Shown here piece after piece: positions 45,209 to 58,757 of a stretch of 64,000 nt of DNA; positions within the stretch are counted from its first letter, which is position 1; every line of letters begins with the position of its first letter. The stretch is taken from assembly GCF_022965805.1 (NCBI RefSeq), contig NC_133108.1:22287545-22351544 (forward strand). Reading direction: 5' to 3'. Position numbers and translations under genes: made by a program. The notes under the pieces were generated by a model. It worked only from the letters and a program-made list of their open reading frames with translations, was not told the DNA's origin and ran no database searches. The stretch is from Primulina eburnea (Eukaryota; Streptophyta; Magnoliopsida; Lamiales; Gesneriaceae).

Positions 45209-48200
45209 TGTAGAACCGAAAATCAAATTACGTATAAGCCATGCATAATTGTTACTATTTAAATTAAGAATGAATTTTTAATTAAATATATGAAGTGTTT
45301 AAGTCATTTTAAATAATTTTAAATCATGATTATTTATTTTAAAAAATGTAGATGTTTAGTTTTATCTTTTCAAGATAAATATGCGAGGCCGGACCGGAGT
45401 TTGAAGATTAGAAATAAGATTAATAATAAGAAAAATATTCCTAAATTTAAATTAAGTCAAGGAATAATTTAATTTATAGAAAAAGAATGTTTTAGGATTT
45501 ATTAAATTAATTGGAGTCAAGTTAGTAAATAAATTCTATTAGGTTCAATATTTAATTAAAGCTTAAATTAAAATATGTAAACAAATGGGGGATGAATTAA
45601 TCTAAGTATAATATATTCATGAAATTAAATATAGCATTTAAATACTTAAATTGTAAACCATGCAATGCCATGCAAGAGTTCATTTTAAATTAAGGTGTAA
45701 ATTCACTAAAATGTATAATGTGTATTTAAAATCTTAAACAATTAAAATGCAAAGTTTAAATAAAAATATACCATTCAAATGAGTAATGATTCTCGGTCAA
45801 GACAATTCAAAAAAAAAATGTAATAAACACCATTCAAGTCACCACTAAATGGTTTTCATAGTGTAATCATTTCTCACTTTTAACCTCCATAGTTATGGGT
45901 AATACGTGCACCATAATTCTCCTTGAAGCTCCTCAGACCATATTGCTAGCAAAGAAACGTGAATAGACAGCAAGAAGGAGAAAATGTATCGGCTAGCAAG
46001 AGGAATGATAATCATTTCAAATTGCATTCAAAGCCTACACATGTAACTCCCACCTTAATGCATATAATGACACCTTTTAACACTCACCTTCATTGTCTAG
46101 CAAACCCACACTCTCACCCTTGAAAAATATCAGACAATAGCAGCTTAGATTCGTGAGTTAGTAGCTGGAATAAAAGAATAATAGCAGCTACAGCAAGGTG
46201 AAGAAACAATTCAATTCCCATTCAAATTCTCGCTTGTAACTCTCAACTAAATGCAATTCAAGACTTATTTAACACCTCTTATATCATTCACCTTCCCTAC
46301 CTAGCCTTCCCCCACCCTTACATTCAAAATATCATAAAGAACCAGCTGTTGAAATCGTGAAAACAGCACAGAAATAAGAAAGGAAATCCAACACCGATTC
46401 CGTCGCTCGTGTTCGTCGTATTGATTTGTTTTTGTCAAAAAAACTTCCAGGCATGTATATGTTGTTTCTTTGCTCTTCAATCAAGTCCTATAAATATTTT
46501 TAAACATCATATGTGCAAGATTCATGAGGCAAAACGAATTTATGGCAGCAACATTTAAAAAAAAATAAAAAATATGCACATATTTTCTATGCTCTTTTGG
46601 TTCAACTTCACGGTTTGGTTGCTTTTCTGGATTACAGGTGGTTGCTTCGGTTCCAGGATGATTATAGGCATGAGTTAGAGTATTTTAGGGTGTTTTTGGT
46701 GCATTTGTTTCAGTCCATACAGTCAAGAACGAAGCAATGACAACAACGTTCCTTCCTTAGCAGCAAAATGAGTCACGGTTTTTGTTCTTTGAATGGTTAA
46801 GGTGGGTGTTCGAATCTTGGCTGTCCTAGGGACTGTAGCCATGGTTAGAACACTCCCTTAACATGTCTAGGACGTAACCAAGGTGTCCTTTCCAAGCTTG
46901 GTTCACGGATCTTTAAGATTTTTACATAAACAAGACATGAGCTCTTCGGTTTAAGATTTTGAAATTCTGTAAGAGTATGATTTCTGTTTTTGATTGTTGA
47001 ATGGATTGTGGTTGGCTTGTAGCCCATAACCATGTTTCATACAACACTCAATCATGTCTAGATTGAGCCATGGTCGATCAAATGGTCCTTGGAATGAGAC
47101 AAGACAGTAAAATATGTCATTACAAGACACTCCATCCCAAGGGGTGTTCTCGGCTGGTATGTTGTTTTTGTTCTAGGTGGTTGCTTGGGTTGTGGTTGGA
47201 TTTTAGGCCTTAGCTATGGTCCAAGCCATGGCTTAGAATGTTGGTAAGAGTCCTTGGGTGGTGGTTCAAGCCATTGGTCATAAATTCCAGAGTTTACACC
47301 ACAAACACACAAGTTTTCACTGCTGGATTTTTTGACAGCAACTTTCATCTTCGGTTTTGGTGCTTGTTTGAGTTCTTGTTTGGCTTTTAGCCCATGGCCT
47401 TGGACGGGACAGTACCTCAATGAGTTAGGAAGGTCATTCTTTTGTCTGTTTGTCATTTGGTCGAGTTTAGAGGTCGTACGAGAATTTACGGCGAAAGGTG
47501 CCAAAATTACTCTCGAAAGATTGTCTTATGTTTTTGGATTCCTTTCACCTATTTTCGTGTTTTACAGTTATTATACATATTTTTCAGTATGTTTGGGGTA
47601 TTTTTAATCATGGTTAAACTTCGGTTTAATGTTGGTTCGGGTTGGTACGAAGCCATGATTTAAAAAATCAAGTTGTTGGTCCGAATCGTCTCGTGTTTGG
47701 TTCTATTGTTAAATTTTTGTCAAGTCAAGGTTTATTGCATTTGTCACATATTAGAATTAAGTCCCAGCAAGCCTGGGAATGATTCAACTCATCCGGTAAA
47801 AATAGGTTATAATTATATTACGTGCGTAAAAATATAAAATGTTTATTTTTGAGATATATGCTATATGTCTTGTGGCCACCTTATGCTTATGGGTTTGGAA
47901 GTCGGTAGGCGCAACCGAGGACCTCTCTTCCTGGTGACTTACGACCGGTTTATGATTAAGTATGGGTACAGACATTCAGTCCAAGGGCTGTGATTGATCT
48001 CTACCGCCCAGTATACTAAGGTTTAGTCTGATCAGACGCTTACGCTATGTTATGGGCCACTAGCTTAGAAACATTATCTCTACCAGAAAAATTATGATAT
48101 GTTATGACAGAACTCTATTGAGCAAAGCTTTTACGTATGGATTTTCAGATATGCACGTAGTTATAATTATTCATGATACGATTTTCACCGTACGCTGTAC

Positions 48201-48626
48201 GATACTTTATTTTTACGTTGCATGCGATTTTATGATATATTTATCTGTTATTCACGATATATACGTGTTGAGTCTTTAGACTCACTAGACTTGATTGTTG
48301 TAGGTATTGATGAGGTCGAGACTGTGGGCGGAGACTAGTGAGCGATCTTGGGACAGCAGTAGTGAACTCGAGGACCTCATGATTTAGTTTATGCACTTTT
48401 TATTATTCAAACTCAGTTTTAATAAGTTGGATTATTTTAAATTGACATTTACGTTGGATTATTTTTAAATTGTTGGTTGAAAACATTATTCGCTTCCGCT
48501 GTTATTTTAAAGTTCAAAATTATTTACATGTTTATTTTAATTAAATGAGACAAGATAATTATTTATTTACAAAAAAATTTAATAATTCCGTAAAAATTAT
48601 GAATACGAAATACGGGCCTTTACAGT

Positions 48627-48639
48627 TTGTATCATAGCC
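48627..48639 (+). other. Mutated tRNA-Met primer-binding site of LARD-2
   Basis: TTGTATCATAGCC lies two bases after the LTR end. It differs from TGGTATCAGAGCC at two positions, which is notable because the LTRs are otherwise fresh. Confidence 0.75.
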
Positions 48640-51212
48640 TATGATCTTGTAAAAGGTTGTACTACTACTGCTCTCGAGAAGCTCATGAAGTCACGTCTTC
48701 GGTCTGTAAGTTTTACGATTACGCATTTCGTTTAAAGCATGAAATATTTTTACAACATGATTGCATGAAATATTTTATGTCAAGATTATGATTATGCAAC
48801 ATTTATTTAAATTTTGAAGAAAATAGTGGAATTATGCATATTGGTTATGTATGGGTTATATTTATGGAACAGTATACCTCCTAGACGTATTCTTGGGCGT
48901 TACGAGATGTTGATAACGACTTGAGCGTATTGATTTTTGGATAATAAGCACTGATGTTCTATTCTTTGAGTCATAAGTTAGTCATGAAAATTCCGAATGC
49001 ATTTGGGAAGCAGATATATTTTTTTAATACTGATGATGATTCGTGGTTACTAGTTGAGTTAAGTTTTAAAAATTTGTTTAAGGATTAATGATCCGAAATA
49101 TATGACGACATTTAGAAGTATAATTTGGGATTTTAAGTATTGATGAAAATGTAAGATTAGTTAGAAGGATTGAATTGCATGAATTGAGAATTTTAAGGAC
49201 CTAATAGTAACAACCAGTAATTGAGGACTTAAGTGCGAATTCTATGGGGCCATCTTATAATTTACCGAAATTTTTTGGGATAGAATTCTGAGTTTCGAGA
49301 ATTTTAAGGTTTAATGAGGCAAAAATCGAAAATTTTATGGGGACCTAAGATGCAAAATTCAAAGAGTTGTAGTGCCAAAAATATAAATTTTGAGAACTTT
49401 AAGGACCAAATTGCATAGTACGAAATTTTTGAGGATTAAATACAAACTTTTGAGGAACACTTGGGATTTTAAGTATTTATAAAAATATAAGACAGGTTAT
49501 GGAAATTAAATTTTGGGTTTATTAAACTTAAGGCTATTGAACTTTATGATACAGGAAACCTATAAAAAAATATTGAGAACTTGAGGACTTATGGGTAATT
49601 GTGGAATTTTCGCAATTTAGGACAAATTGGGTAAATTTTTTTTAAGAAATTAAGAATTAATGCTACAATTTTAAGAAATTGGGGGAACTAGTTTAGCGGT
49701 AAGTATAATTGAATGGTTTAAATGATAGGAATTTTCGGTGATTTAGGCTAGAAGGATATTCAGAACCTTTAGATATCTGGGTTATAATGTTATAAGGAAT
49801 GGTAATCAAGGACATTGTTGGATGAATAAATCTTAGGCTTGAAAAGTTAAACGTTTGTGAAATAATGCTGCGGAAAATTAAGAATTCCGAGTGATGACGA
49901 TTTAAGGTAAAATTGATCGGTTAGCTAAGTTATAAGAGTAGATATTGAATTAGCAAATTTTTTGGAAAATTAAGTTTGATGTGTCATAAGTTTCAGTCAC
50001 GATCTTGTCAGTAAGACTATACCTTTGCTAGAATTTAATTTTTTCTAGAAAGTTGGGTATGTGTGATGGTTAGGTTAATCGGTATACGCCTGTAAGAATT
50101 GAGGTAGACATCCTGTCTTGAGAAATTTTTGTAAGTTATTAAGAAACTTGGGAATAAGTGAATATGTGTGTTGGTTATGGTATCCAAAACTATTTAGGGT
50201 GCGTAAGGTTGAATTTCAAATTTATGGGATATTTGTTCATACGGAATTTTTGGGTGAAATAAAAACAAAAGAGAATTAGTGGTGTTCAACATAAGTTATC
50301 AATGAATTAATATTAAGATTTTTATTGAGTAAGAAATCTAAAATCTTGACACGGGGATTCTAGAACTTCATGGTTTATAAGTGAATTTGATTTATTAGAG
50401 TTAGTCTAAAGCTACTATGGGATAACTTATTAAGTTTTGTACGCTAGAATTTAATAAGCATTGAGGATACTTAAGAATGCGACATTTGTTTCAATGAGGA
50501 AAGTCCAGAGTCTTAGGCCTCAACTATATTTTAATCGAGAAGATAATAGTTTAAGCATGTAATTGATGTTAGAAAGATTTTATATAACAAGTAGAAGATT
50601 GGTATTGGATATTTTGGGTTTTATGGATCAACACTACTGAAATTTAAGAGTTGCAACAATTTTGTAATTGAGATGTACTTGTAAATAGTTAAATTACGTA
50701 AGGTTGGTTCGTAAGATAATTATTCGATTCAAGGATATTGGGCTGATATTATTATGGAGTTAAGATAAGGTTTAACTTTTAAGTATATTGCCAAGGATAG
50801 AAGTTGATCAATAACCTTTGGTGCTAAGAGTCCTTAATTTGAACTGCGTAAATGCTAATATAATAGGTCATTGAACATCACGGGTATAGTATAAGCAAGG
50901 TAAGATATGATAAGTTTGAACCTCCATTTCTAATATTGAGAACGGTGAGAAAAGTAAGAATTGGAGGTCATAGTAAAGTAAAGCTAAGTTACCATAAGTC
51001 GTTTTAAGTTGCGATTCGCAAACAATATTTTTGGGTTGGCAATCTATTTTGGATTGAAGAAACGTAAGGACAACCTAGGACTTAATTTATTTTTATCAGA
51101 GTAGTGCAACAGAAGCGTGAATTATTGGGATATTAGAATTAAGAGTCCAAACTTTTTGTTATTGAGGATAAGCGAATTTCGGGGACGAAATTCAATTTCA
51201 GGGGGGGAGAGT
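48640..51212 (+). other. LARD-2 non-coding interior and polypurine tract
   Basis: There is no frame of 60 codons on either strand in 2.57 kb. It is AT-rich with many GGAATT, TTAAGG and ATTTTGAGG words, like the LARD-1 interior, whose start and end it resembles. The end reads GCGAATTTCGGGGACGAAAT followed by a polypurine tract with seven or eight G (about 51200-51210). Confidence 0.75.
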
Positions 51213-54200
51213 TGTAGAACCCGAAAATCAAATTACGTATAAGCCATGCATAATTGTTACTATTTAAATTAAGAATGAAATTTTAATTAAATATATGAAG
51301 TGTTTAAGTCATTTTAAATAATTTTAAATCATGATTATTTATTTTAAAAAAAGTAGATGTTTAGTTTTATCTTTTCAGGATAAATACGCGAGGCTGGACC
51401 GGAGTTTGAAGATTAGAAATAAGATTAATAATAAGAAAAATATTCCTAAATTTAAATTAAGTCAAGGAATAATTTAATTTATAGAAAAAGAATGTTTTAG
51501 GATTTATTAAATTAATTGGAGTCAAGTTAGTAAATAAATTCTATTAGGTTCAATATTTAATTAAAGCTTAAATTAAAATATGTAAACAAATGGGGGATGA
51601 ATTAATCTAAGTATAATATATTCATGAAATTAAATATAGCATTTAAATACTTAAATTGTAAACCATGCAATACCATGCAAGAGTTCATTTTAAATTAAGG
51701 TGTAAATTCACTAAAATGTATAATGGGTATTTAAAATCTTAAACAATTAAAATGCAAAGTTTAAATAAAAATATACCATGCAAATGAGTAATGATTCTCG
51801 GTCAAGACAATTCAAAAAAAAAATGTAATAAACACCATTCAAGTCACCACTAAATGGTTTTCATAGTGTAATCATTTCTCACTTTTAACCTCCATAGTTA
51901 TGGGTAATACGTGCACCATAATTCTCCTTGAAGCTCCTCAGCCCATATTGCTAGCAAATAAACGTGAATAGACAGCAAGAAGGAGAAAATGTATCGGCTA
52001 GCAAGAGGAATGAGAATCATTTCAAATTGCATTCAAAGCCTACACTTGTAACTCCCTCCTTAATGCATATAATGGCACCTTTTAACACTCACCTTCATTG
52101 TCTAGCAAACCCACACTCTCACCCTTGAAAAATATCAGAAAATAGCAGCTTAGATTTGTGAGTTAGTAGCTAGAATAAAAGAATAATAGCAGCTACAGCA
52201 AGGTGAAGAAACAATTCAATTCCCATTCAAATTCTCACTTGTAACTCTCAACTAAATGCAATTCAAGACTTATTTAACACCTCTTATATCATTCACCTTC
52301 CCTACCTAGCCTTCCCCCACCCTTACATTCAAAATATCATAAAGAACCAGCTGTTGAAATCGTGAAAACAGCACAGAAATAAGAAAGGAAATCCAACACC
52401 GATTCCGCCGCTCGTGTTCGTCGTATTGATTTGTTTTTGTCAAAAAAACTTCCAGGCATGTATATGTTGTTTCTTTTCTCTTCAATCAAGTCCTATAAAT
52501 ATTTTTAAACATCATATGTGCAAGATTCATGAGGCAAAACGAATTTATGGCAGCAACATTTAAAAAAAAAAAAAATCTGCACAGATTTTCTATGCTCTTA
52601 TGGTTCAACTTCACGGTTTGGTTTCTTTTCTGGATTACAGGTAGTTGCTTCGGTTCCAGGCTGATTATAGGCATGATTTAGAGTATTTTAGGGTGTTTTT
52701 GGTGCATTTGTTTCAGTCCATACAGTCAAGAACGAAGCAATGACAGCAACGTTCCTTCCTTAGCAGCAAAATGAGTCACGGTTTTGGTTCTTTAAATGGT
52801 TAAGGTGGGTGTTCGAATCTTGGCTGTCCTAGGGACTGTAGCCACGGTTAGAACACTCTCTTAACATGTCTAGGACGTAACCAAGGTGTCCTTTCCAAGC
52901 TTGGTTCACGGATCTTTAAGATTTTTACATAAACAAGACATGAGCTATTCGGTTTAAGATTTTGAAATTCTGTAGGAGTATGATTTCGGTTTTTGATTGT
53001 TGAATGGATTGTGGTTGGCTTGTAGCCCATAACCATGTTTCATACAACACTCCATCATGTCTAGATCGAGCCATGGTCGATCAAATGGCCCTTGGAACGA
53101 GACAAGACAGTAGAATATGTCATTATAAGACACTCCATCCCAAGGGGTGCTCTCGGCTGGTATGTTGTTCTTGTTCTAGGTGGTTGCTTGGGTTGTGTTT
53201 GGCTTTTAGCCCTTAGCCATGGTCCAAGCCATGCCTTAGAATGTTGGTAAGAGTCCTTGGATGGTGGTTCAAGCCATTGGTCATAAATTCTAGAGTTTAC
53301 ACCACAAACACACAAGTTGCCACTACTGGATTTTTTGATAGCAACTTTCATCTTCGGTTTTGGTGCTTGTTTGAGTTCTTGGTTGGCTTTTAGCCCATGG
53401 CCTTGGACGGGACAATACCTCAATGAGTTAGGAAGGTCATGCTTTTGGCCGTTTGTGATTTGGTCGAGTTTAGTGGTCGTACAAGAATTTACGGCGAAAG
53501 GTGCCAAAATAACTCTCGAAAGAGTGTTTTATGTTTTTGGATTCCTTTCACCTATTTTCGTGTTTTACAGTTATTATGCATATTTTTCAGTATGTTTGGG
53601 GTATTTTTAATCATGGTTAAACGTCGGTTTAATGTTGGTTCGGGTTGGTACGAAGCCATGATTAAAAAAATCAAGTTGTTGGTCCGAATCGTCTCGTTTT
53701 TGGTTCTATTGTTAAGTTTTTGTCAAGTCAAGGTTTATTGCATGTGTCACATATTAGAATTAAGTCGCAGCAAGCCTGGGAACGATTCCACTCATCCGGT
53801 AAAAATACGGTTATAATTATATTATGTGCATAAAAATATAAAATGTTTATATTTGAGATATATGCTATATGTCTTGTGGCCACCTTATGCTTATGGGTTT
53901 GGAAGTCGGTAGGCGCAACCGAGGACCTCTCCGCCCGGTGACTTACGACCGGTTTATGATTATGTATGGGTACGGACATCCAGTCCAAGGGCTGTGATTG
54001 ATCTCTACCGCCCAGTATATTGTGGTTTAGTCTGATCAGACGCTTACGCTATGTTATGGGCCACTAGCTTAGAAACATTATCTCTAGCAGAAAAATTATG
54101 ATATGTTATGACAGAGCTCTATTGAGCAAAGCTTTTACGTGTGGATTTTCAGATATGAAAATAGTTATAATTATTCATTATACGATTTTCACCGTACGCT

Positions 54201-54629
54201 CTACGATACTTTATTTTTACGTTGCATGCGATTTTATGATATATTTATCTGTTATTCACGATATATACATGTTGAGTCTTTAGACTCACTAGACTTGATT
54301 GTTGTAGGTATTGATGAGGTCGAGACTGTGGGCGGAGACCAGTGAGCGATATTGGGACAGCAGTAGTAAACCCGAGGACCTCATGATTTAGTTTATGCAC
54401 TTTTTATTATTCAAACTCAGTTTTAATACGTTGGATTATTTTAAATTAACGTTTACGTTGGATTATTTTAAAATTGTTTGTTGAAAAAATTATTTGCTTC
54501 CGCTGTTATTTTAAAGTTCAAAATTATTTACATGTTTATTTTAATTAAATGAGACAAGATAATTATTTATTTAGAAAAAAATTTTAATAATTCCGCAAAA
54601 ATTATGAATACGAAATACGGGCCTTTACA

Positions 54630-54886
54630 CATAATGTCTTCCATGTATCTATGCTACGGAAATATCTCCTTGAGGATTCTCATATTATTCAGCTAGATGA
54701 GGCCGAGCTGGATGAGACATTGAGTTATGTCGAGAAACCGATTTGAATTATCGATCGTAAAGAAAACAGCTTAGAACAAAAACAATTCCGCTTGTAAAAG
54801 TTCAATGGACTCGTCATGGCATTGAAGAAGCTACTTGGGAGACTGAATCAGACATGAGACAGGAATTCCTAGCATTGTTTCACTGA
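54630..54886 (+). pseudogene. G3 integrase C-terminus and chromodomain
   Basis: After LARD-2 the frame resumes with [17 protein letters not shown] and [13 protein letters not shown], where a TGA interrupts (about 54744). After a small frameshift it ends with [18 protein letters not shown] and a stop at 54884-54886. The chromodomain end matches that of G4. Its product half is at 43906-45208. Confidence 0.88.
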
Positions 54887-54966
54887 TGTAAGTTTCTATT
54901 CAGTATCTATTACATGCCTTCTTATTGATATGATTGATTGTCTGTGATTTCGAGGACGAAATCATA

Positions 54967-54983
54967 TCTTAGAGGGGGATAAA
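54967..54983 (+). other. Polypurine tract of G3
   Basis: The purine-rich TCTTAGAGGGGGATAAA precedes the TG of the 3' LTR at 54984. It is the plus-strand priming site and confirms the element is complete at its 3' end. Confidence 0.8.
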
Positions 54984-56952
54984 TGTAATGCCCGAAATTT
55001 GCTACGTTATTAATCTAAAATGATCGGTTAATTAACTGAGGTAATTATGAGAGGATTAATCGGGACACGGTTTGAATTCATAATGAAAAGAGTTATGTGT
55101 GAGGATGAGCTCTCGCGCATATGCGCGACCCAGCCGAGCGCAGATGCACGAGATGTCCACAGAACCTCGCGCATATGCGCGACATGAATCCGCGCATGTG
55201 CGCGTGGGTACCCAAGAGTTGGGCAAAATGACCAAGGGCCTCGCGCATATGCGCCGAATGAGGGCGCGCATATGCTCGAGGGGCTGTGCGAGCTACGCGC
55301 CTAGACATACTGTCTCGCGCATATGCGCCGAGGAGGGTCGCGCATATGCGCGAGACGTGTTGTATGTAGGATGAGCCATTTGCCTTAATGCATGTTACGT
55401 ATATATATATACATATATATATATGTACATATATATATACAAACGTTTCATAATAATTCAGAAAAGAAGGAATACGAAGGAAACTTTGGAAAAATTAGTC
55501 CGTAAAGCGTAGGATCGCGATTGTGTAAAATCTGTCCGTCCGATTTTGAATCCGACTTCAGTACTGTGTTCTTATCAACGCAGGCTACAACTGGACGTAA
55601 GATTTGTTAAGTTTTGATATGTCCTGAAATTATTCCAATGTCAGAATTGAATAGGATTCATGTATGATGTTCTGGATATGTTAAACATCGTAGAATCGAA
55701 GTCAGATTGAAAAACATACTGATTATGGAATTGTTATGATTTTCTGATTATACTGATTTGAAATTGGACAGATTTGGAATATGAATGAATTACAGATTGT
55801 ATCGGATATGAGTTATGATTTGTAATTGATGTCTGTTGATTTGGTATTGACGGGGTTATTGAGATTGTGCCGTTATACCGTTGATTTTACTTAAATCCAG
55901 ATTAATCAGATTCAATATTGAATTGAGAATAGAACATTGATATTATGATTCTCGATATGTCGTTTCAGATTTACAGAGACAGTCTTGAGTTCAGAACTGA
56001 TATTGCTTCAGACCGAGACTACAAACGAAAGGTATAAGTCAATGTGGTATTGGGAGATCGACTCAAGTAGGCGATACTTGAGTTTCCCTAAATCACATAC
56101 TTACTGTTATTATATGCATTGATTTGATTTGATATGCTGGTTCTATTGATTTATAGGAAGCATGTATTAGACGAGTATTAGACTAGTGATCTTGGGATAG
56201 AAGTGCCTGATAGTGGCGGGATCGCCACGGGCACATTGCACGATGTCACAAGATAGTGAATTGGCGAAAAGGCCAAAGTATATCACGTATAGGTCACCGG
56301 ACGATTGGTTATCGATGTGGATAGAATTGGAGTTTCTTCTATTACTAGTGATCGATACCATATCGATGTGGATAGAATTGGAGTTTCGTCTATTACTGGT
56401 GATCGATATGGAATGTCAACGTCTGGAAATTGGGATCTCTAGACTGGGATTGAGTCTAGTCTGAGTTGTGGAGTCACGAGTATGATTGATAGTTCGATAT
56501 TAATTATGTTTCAGACTTTGATATATATATATATATCTGATATCTGCTTCATGCTTTATATTATTATATGATTGAATGTTCGTTGATTTATACTGAGATT
56601 ATATTCTCACCGTAATTATCCAGCTGTTGTCGTGTTTGTATGTGTGCATGACAACATGCGGGACAGGATCAGGGTCGAGGAGATGACGAGAGATCATGAT
56701 TAGAGTGGAGACCACGGACTTTGATGTTGCTGTAGATCGGGTTTGAACACTTGATAGATAGTTGTTGAACCTTAGTCTGTATTGAATGTATGCCGTAAAG
56801 GACTTGTACTTTATTCTATACTGATATGTATAATAGTATGATTTCCATTAGGTTTCGCATTTTTAAAAAAAAAATTTTAGACCATGTTTATTATAATTGA
56901 TTAAATTGCCCTAATGATGATTAAGAGTATGATTAGCGTCTGGGTTCCCACA
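54984..56952 (+). mobile_element. G3 gypsy chromovirus 3' LTR
   Basis: 1,969 bp, starting TGTAATGCCCG and ending GGTTCCCACA, very close to the 5' LTR. The (CA)n of the 5' LTR is a (TA)n/TATACATATA run here (55400-55440). The palindromic array (55111-55354) keeps more intact CG dinucleotides than in the 5' LTR. It is followed by CCCAC, one mismatch from the 5' flank CCCGC. Confidence 0.92.
55111..55354 (+). repeat. GC-rich palindromic array in the G3 3' LTR U3
   Basis: Same units and spacing as 38870-39114, centred on CATATG with CGCG arms. Comparing the two shows that most differences are C-to-T or G-to-A within CG, as expected of methylated cytosine decay. Confidence 0.9.
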
Positions 56953-57142
56953 CCCACATTGAATAATCGCCTGAAACATGAAGCTCGAAAAACTATTTTA
57001 ACGTGAATCACAAAACCATAATTAATTTAAAATAATGCATTTGAGTAAATCATGCATCTCTAAAATCATTTTAAACTTAAGTAAATGATTTAATAGTTTA
57101 ATTAAATGCATGTGTTTTACGTGTACTGAATTTGGCCCTACA
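56953..57142 (-). mobile_element. G2-type LTR, minus strand, copy 2 (right part)
   Basis: It continues 37797-38742 after G3 and ends GGCCCTACA, followed by GAATA (57143-57147), the same target duplication that bounds the copy-1 solo LTR at 13003. This shows the two LTRs descend from one insertion. Confidence 0.88.
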
Positions 57143-58757
57143 GAATAAGATTCTCTCACAGTGGACTTTTCATGCCACACAAAGTTGAATGGTGTGTCAG
57201 AACGTCGTAATCGGACATCGATGGACATGATTCGATCTATGATGAGATTTGGTGAATTGTTGTCATCCTTTTGGGGATTTGCGCTTGAAACAACGACAAA
57301 GTTGTTGAACCAAGTTCTTACAAAGGTAGTGGATAAAACTCCATATGAGATATGGATGGAAAAGACACCCAATTTTTCTTAACTAAGAGTATGGTGATGT
57401 CCTGCTTACGTGAAGAAGGCTGTGGGAGACAATTGGATAGTAGAGCCAATTTGTGCTACTTTGTGGGATATCTATGAATTATGTTGGATATTATTTCTAT
57501 GATGCCAATGAAACATGTGTTTGTTTCAAAGAATGTCATCTTCTTAGAGAATGAGTTTCTATAGGATAGAAAAGGCGGGATGATAGAACTCGAAGAGATT
57601 CGGGAACAAACCTATACAAAAATAGCAGAACCCACACCCCAATAGCTAGTCGTAGAAATACAACCTCCTAGGAGATCCGAAATGGTCCCAAGGTCGCCTA
57701 ATAAGATGAGCTTGCTTCTTGAGAAGGTCCAATGTGAGACCATTCCTGAATGTGATCCAAGAAATTTCAAAGAAGCGTTTTCTGATGTTGATTCATCTAA
57801 ATGATTTGAAGCCATGTGTTATGAGATAGGCTCTATGTATTCGAACTAAGTAAAGTTCTTAATAGATCCACATGTGGGAATTGTTACCGTAGGATGGGAA
57901 TTTTTCCCGTAAGATGCAAATGGATTTAAAAAAGAAAACTCGGGGCGGAAGGGAAGGTGGTGACGTTCAAAGAAATATTGTAGCAAAAGGATATACTCAA
58001 AGGCAAGTTGTTGACTATGAGGAAACCTGTTATCCAGTCGCGATTTTCAAGTCCTTTAGGATATTGCTAGTCATAGCAGCATGATACGACTATGAAATAT
58101 GAGAGATGAATGTGAAAACAACACTCTTTAATGGGGACATTAAGGAACCGATTTACATGTCTCAACCAGAATAATTCACATCAGTAGGAAGTAAGCATAA
58201 TATATGCAAACTTGAGAGGTCTATTTATGGACTCAATCAGACATCAAGGAGATGGAACCTCAGATTTGACAAAACTATCAAAGAGTTTGATTTTGCCAAG
58301 AATCATAAGGAACTTTTTCTGTACAGGAAGGTTAGTGGGAGTGCAGTGACATTCCTGATACTTTACGTTGATGACATACTACTCACTGTGAATGATATAG
58401 GGATCTTGTAATAAACTAAAGTACGATTACCTCGGACATTCTCCATGAAGGATATGAGTGAAGAATACTATGTATTATAAATACATATCTATAGGGATAG
58501 ACCGAATAGAATGCTAGGGCTCACCCATTCCATATATATATCGATACCATAGTGAGGAGATTATCTATGAAGGAGTACAAGAGAGGATATCTCCTAATCT
58601 GTAATTGTGTGAATGTATCAAGGTCTAGTGTGTCCTAAGATTGATAAGGAGATAGAAACCATGAGCTTCATATCATATGAGTCTGCTATAGTCGTATAAT
58701 ATATGGTATGATATCTACTCGACCTGATATTGCATATGCACTGAGTGTTTCTAGAAG
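57143..58757 (+). pseudogene. Ty1/copia pol remnant (integrase end, RT), copy B
   Basis: Paralogue of 13003-14608: LNGVSERRNRTS at 57180, KTPYEIWMEKTP, LERSIYGLNQTS, and an intact YVDD at 58364-58375. It stops at STRPDIAYALSV; just after ALSVSR the sequence jumps to the middle of the copia LTR (equivalent to about 24762), deleting RNase H and the LTR start. The junction shows only about 3 bp of shared sequence, typical of an illegitimate deletion. Confidence 0.85.

Larger units (their letters stand above)
45209..54629 (+). mobile_element. LARD-2: complete non-autonomous large-LTR retrotransposon with CATAA duplication
   Basis: The LTRs 45209-48624 (3,416 bp) and 51213-54629 (3,417 bp) are nearly identical, both starting TGTAGAACC and ending GGGCCTTTACA. 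CATAA is repeated at 45204-45208 and 54630-54634, and G3 integrase continues on either side. The interior is 2,588 bp with no coding frame. LTR near-identity makes this among the youngest insertions in the window. Small frames in the LTRs (46845-47663 and the matching 52848-53816) occur in both LTRs and look like non-coding shadows. Confidence 0.93.

Noticed and set aside
47214..47663. Frames with hydrophobic stretches (also 53061-53816) that could suggest a small membrane protein
   Set aside because: They lie in both LTRs of LARD-2, overlap frames on the other strand and have no start context or family resemblance. Identity between copies reflects young LTRs, not selection.
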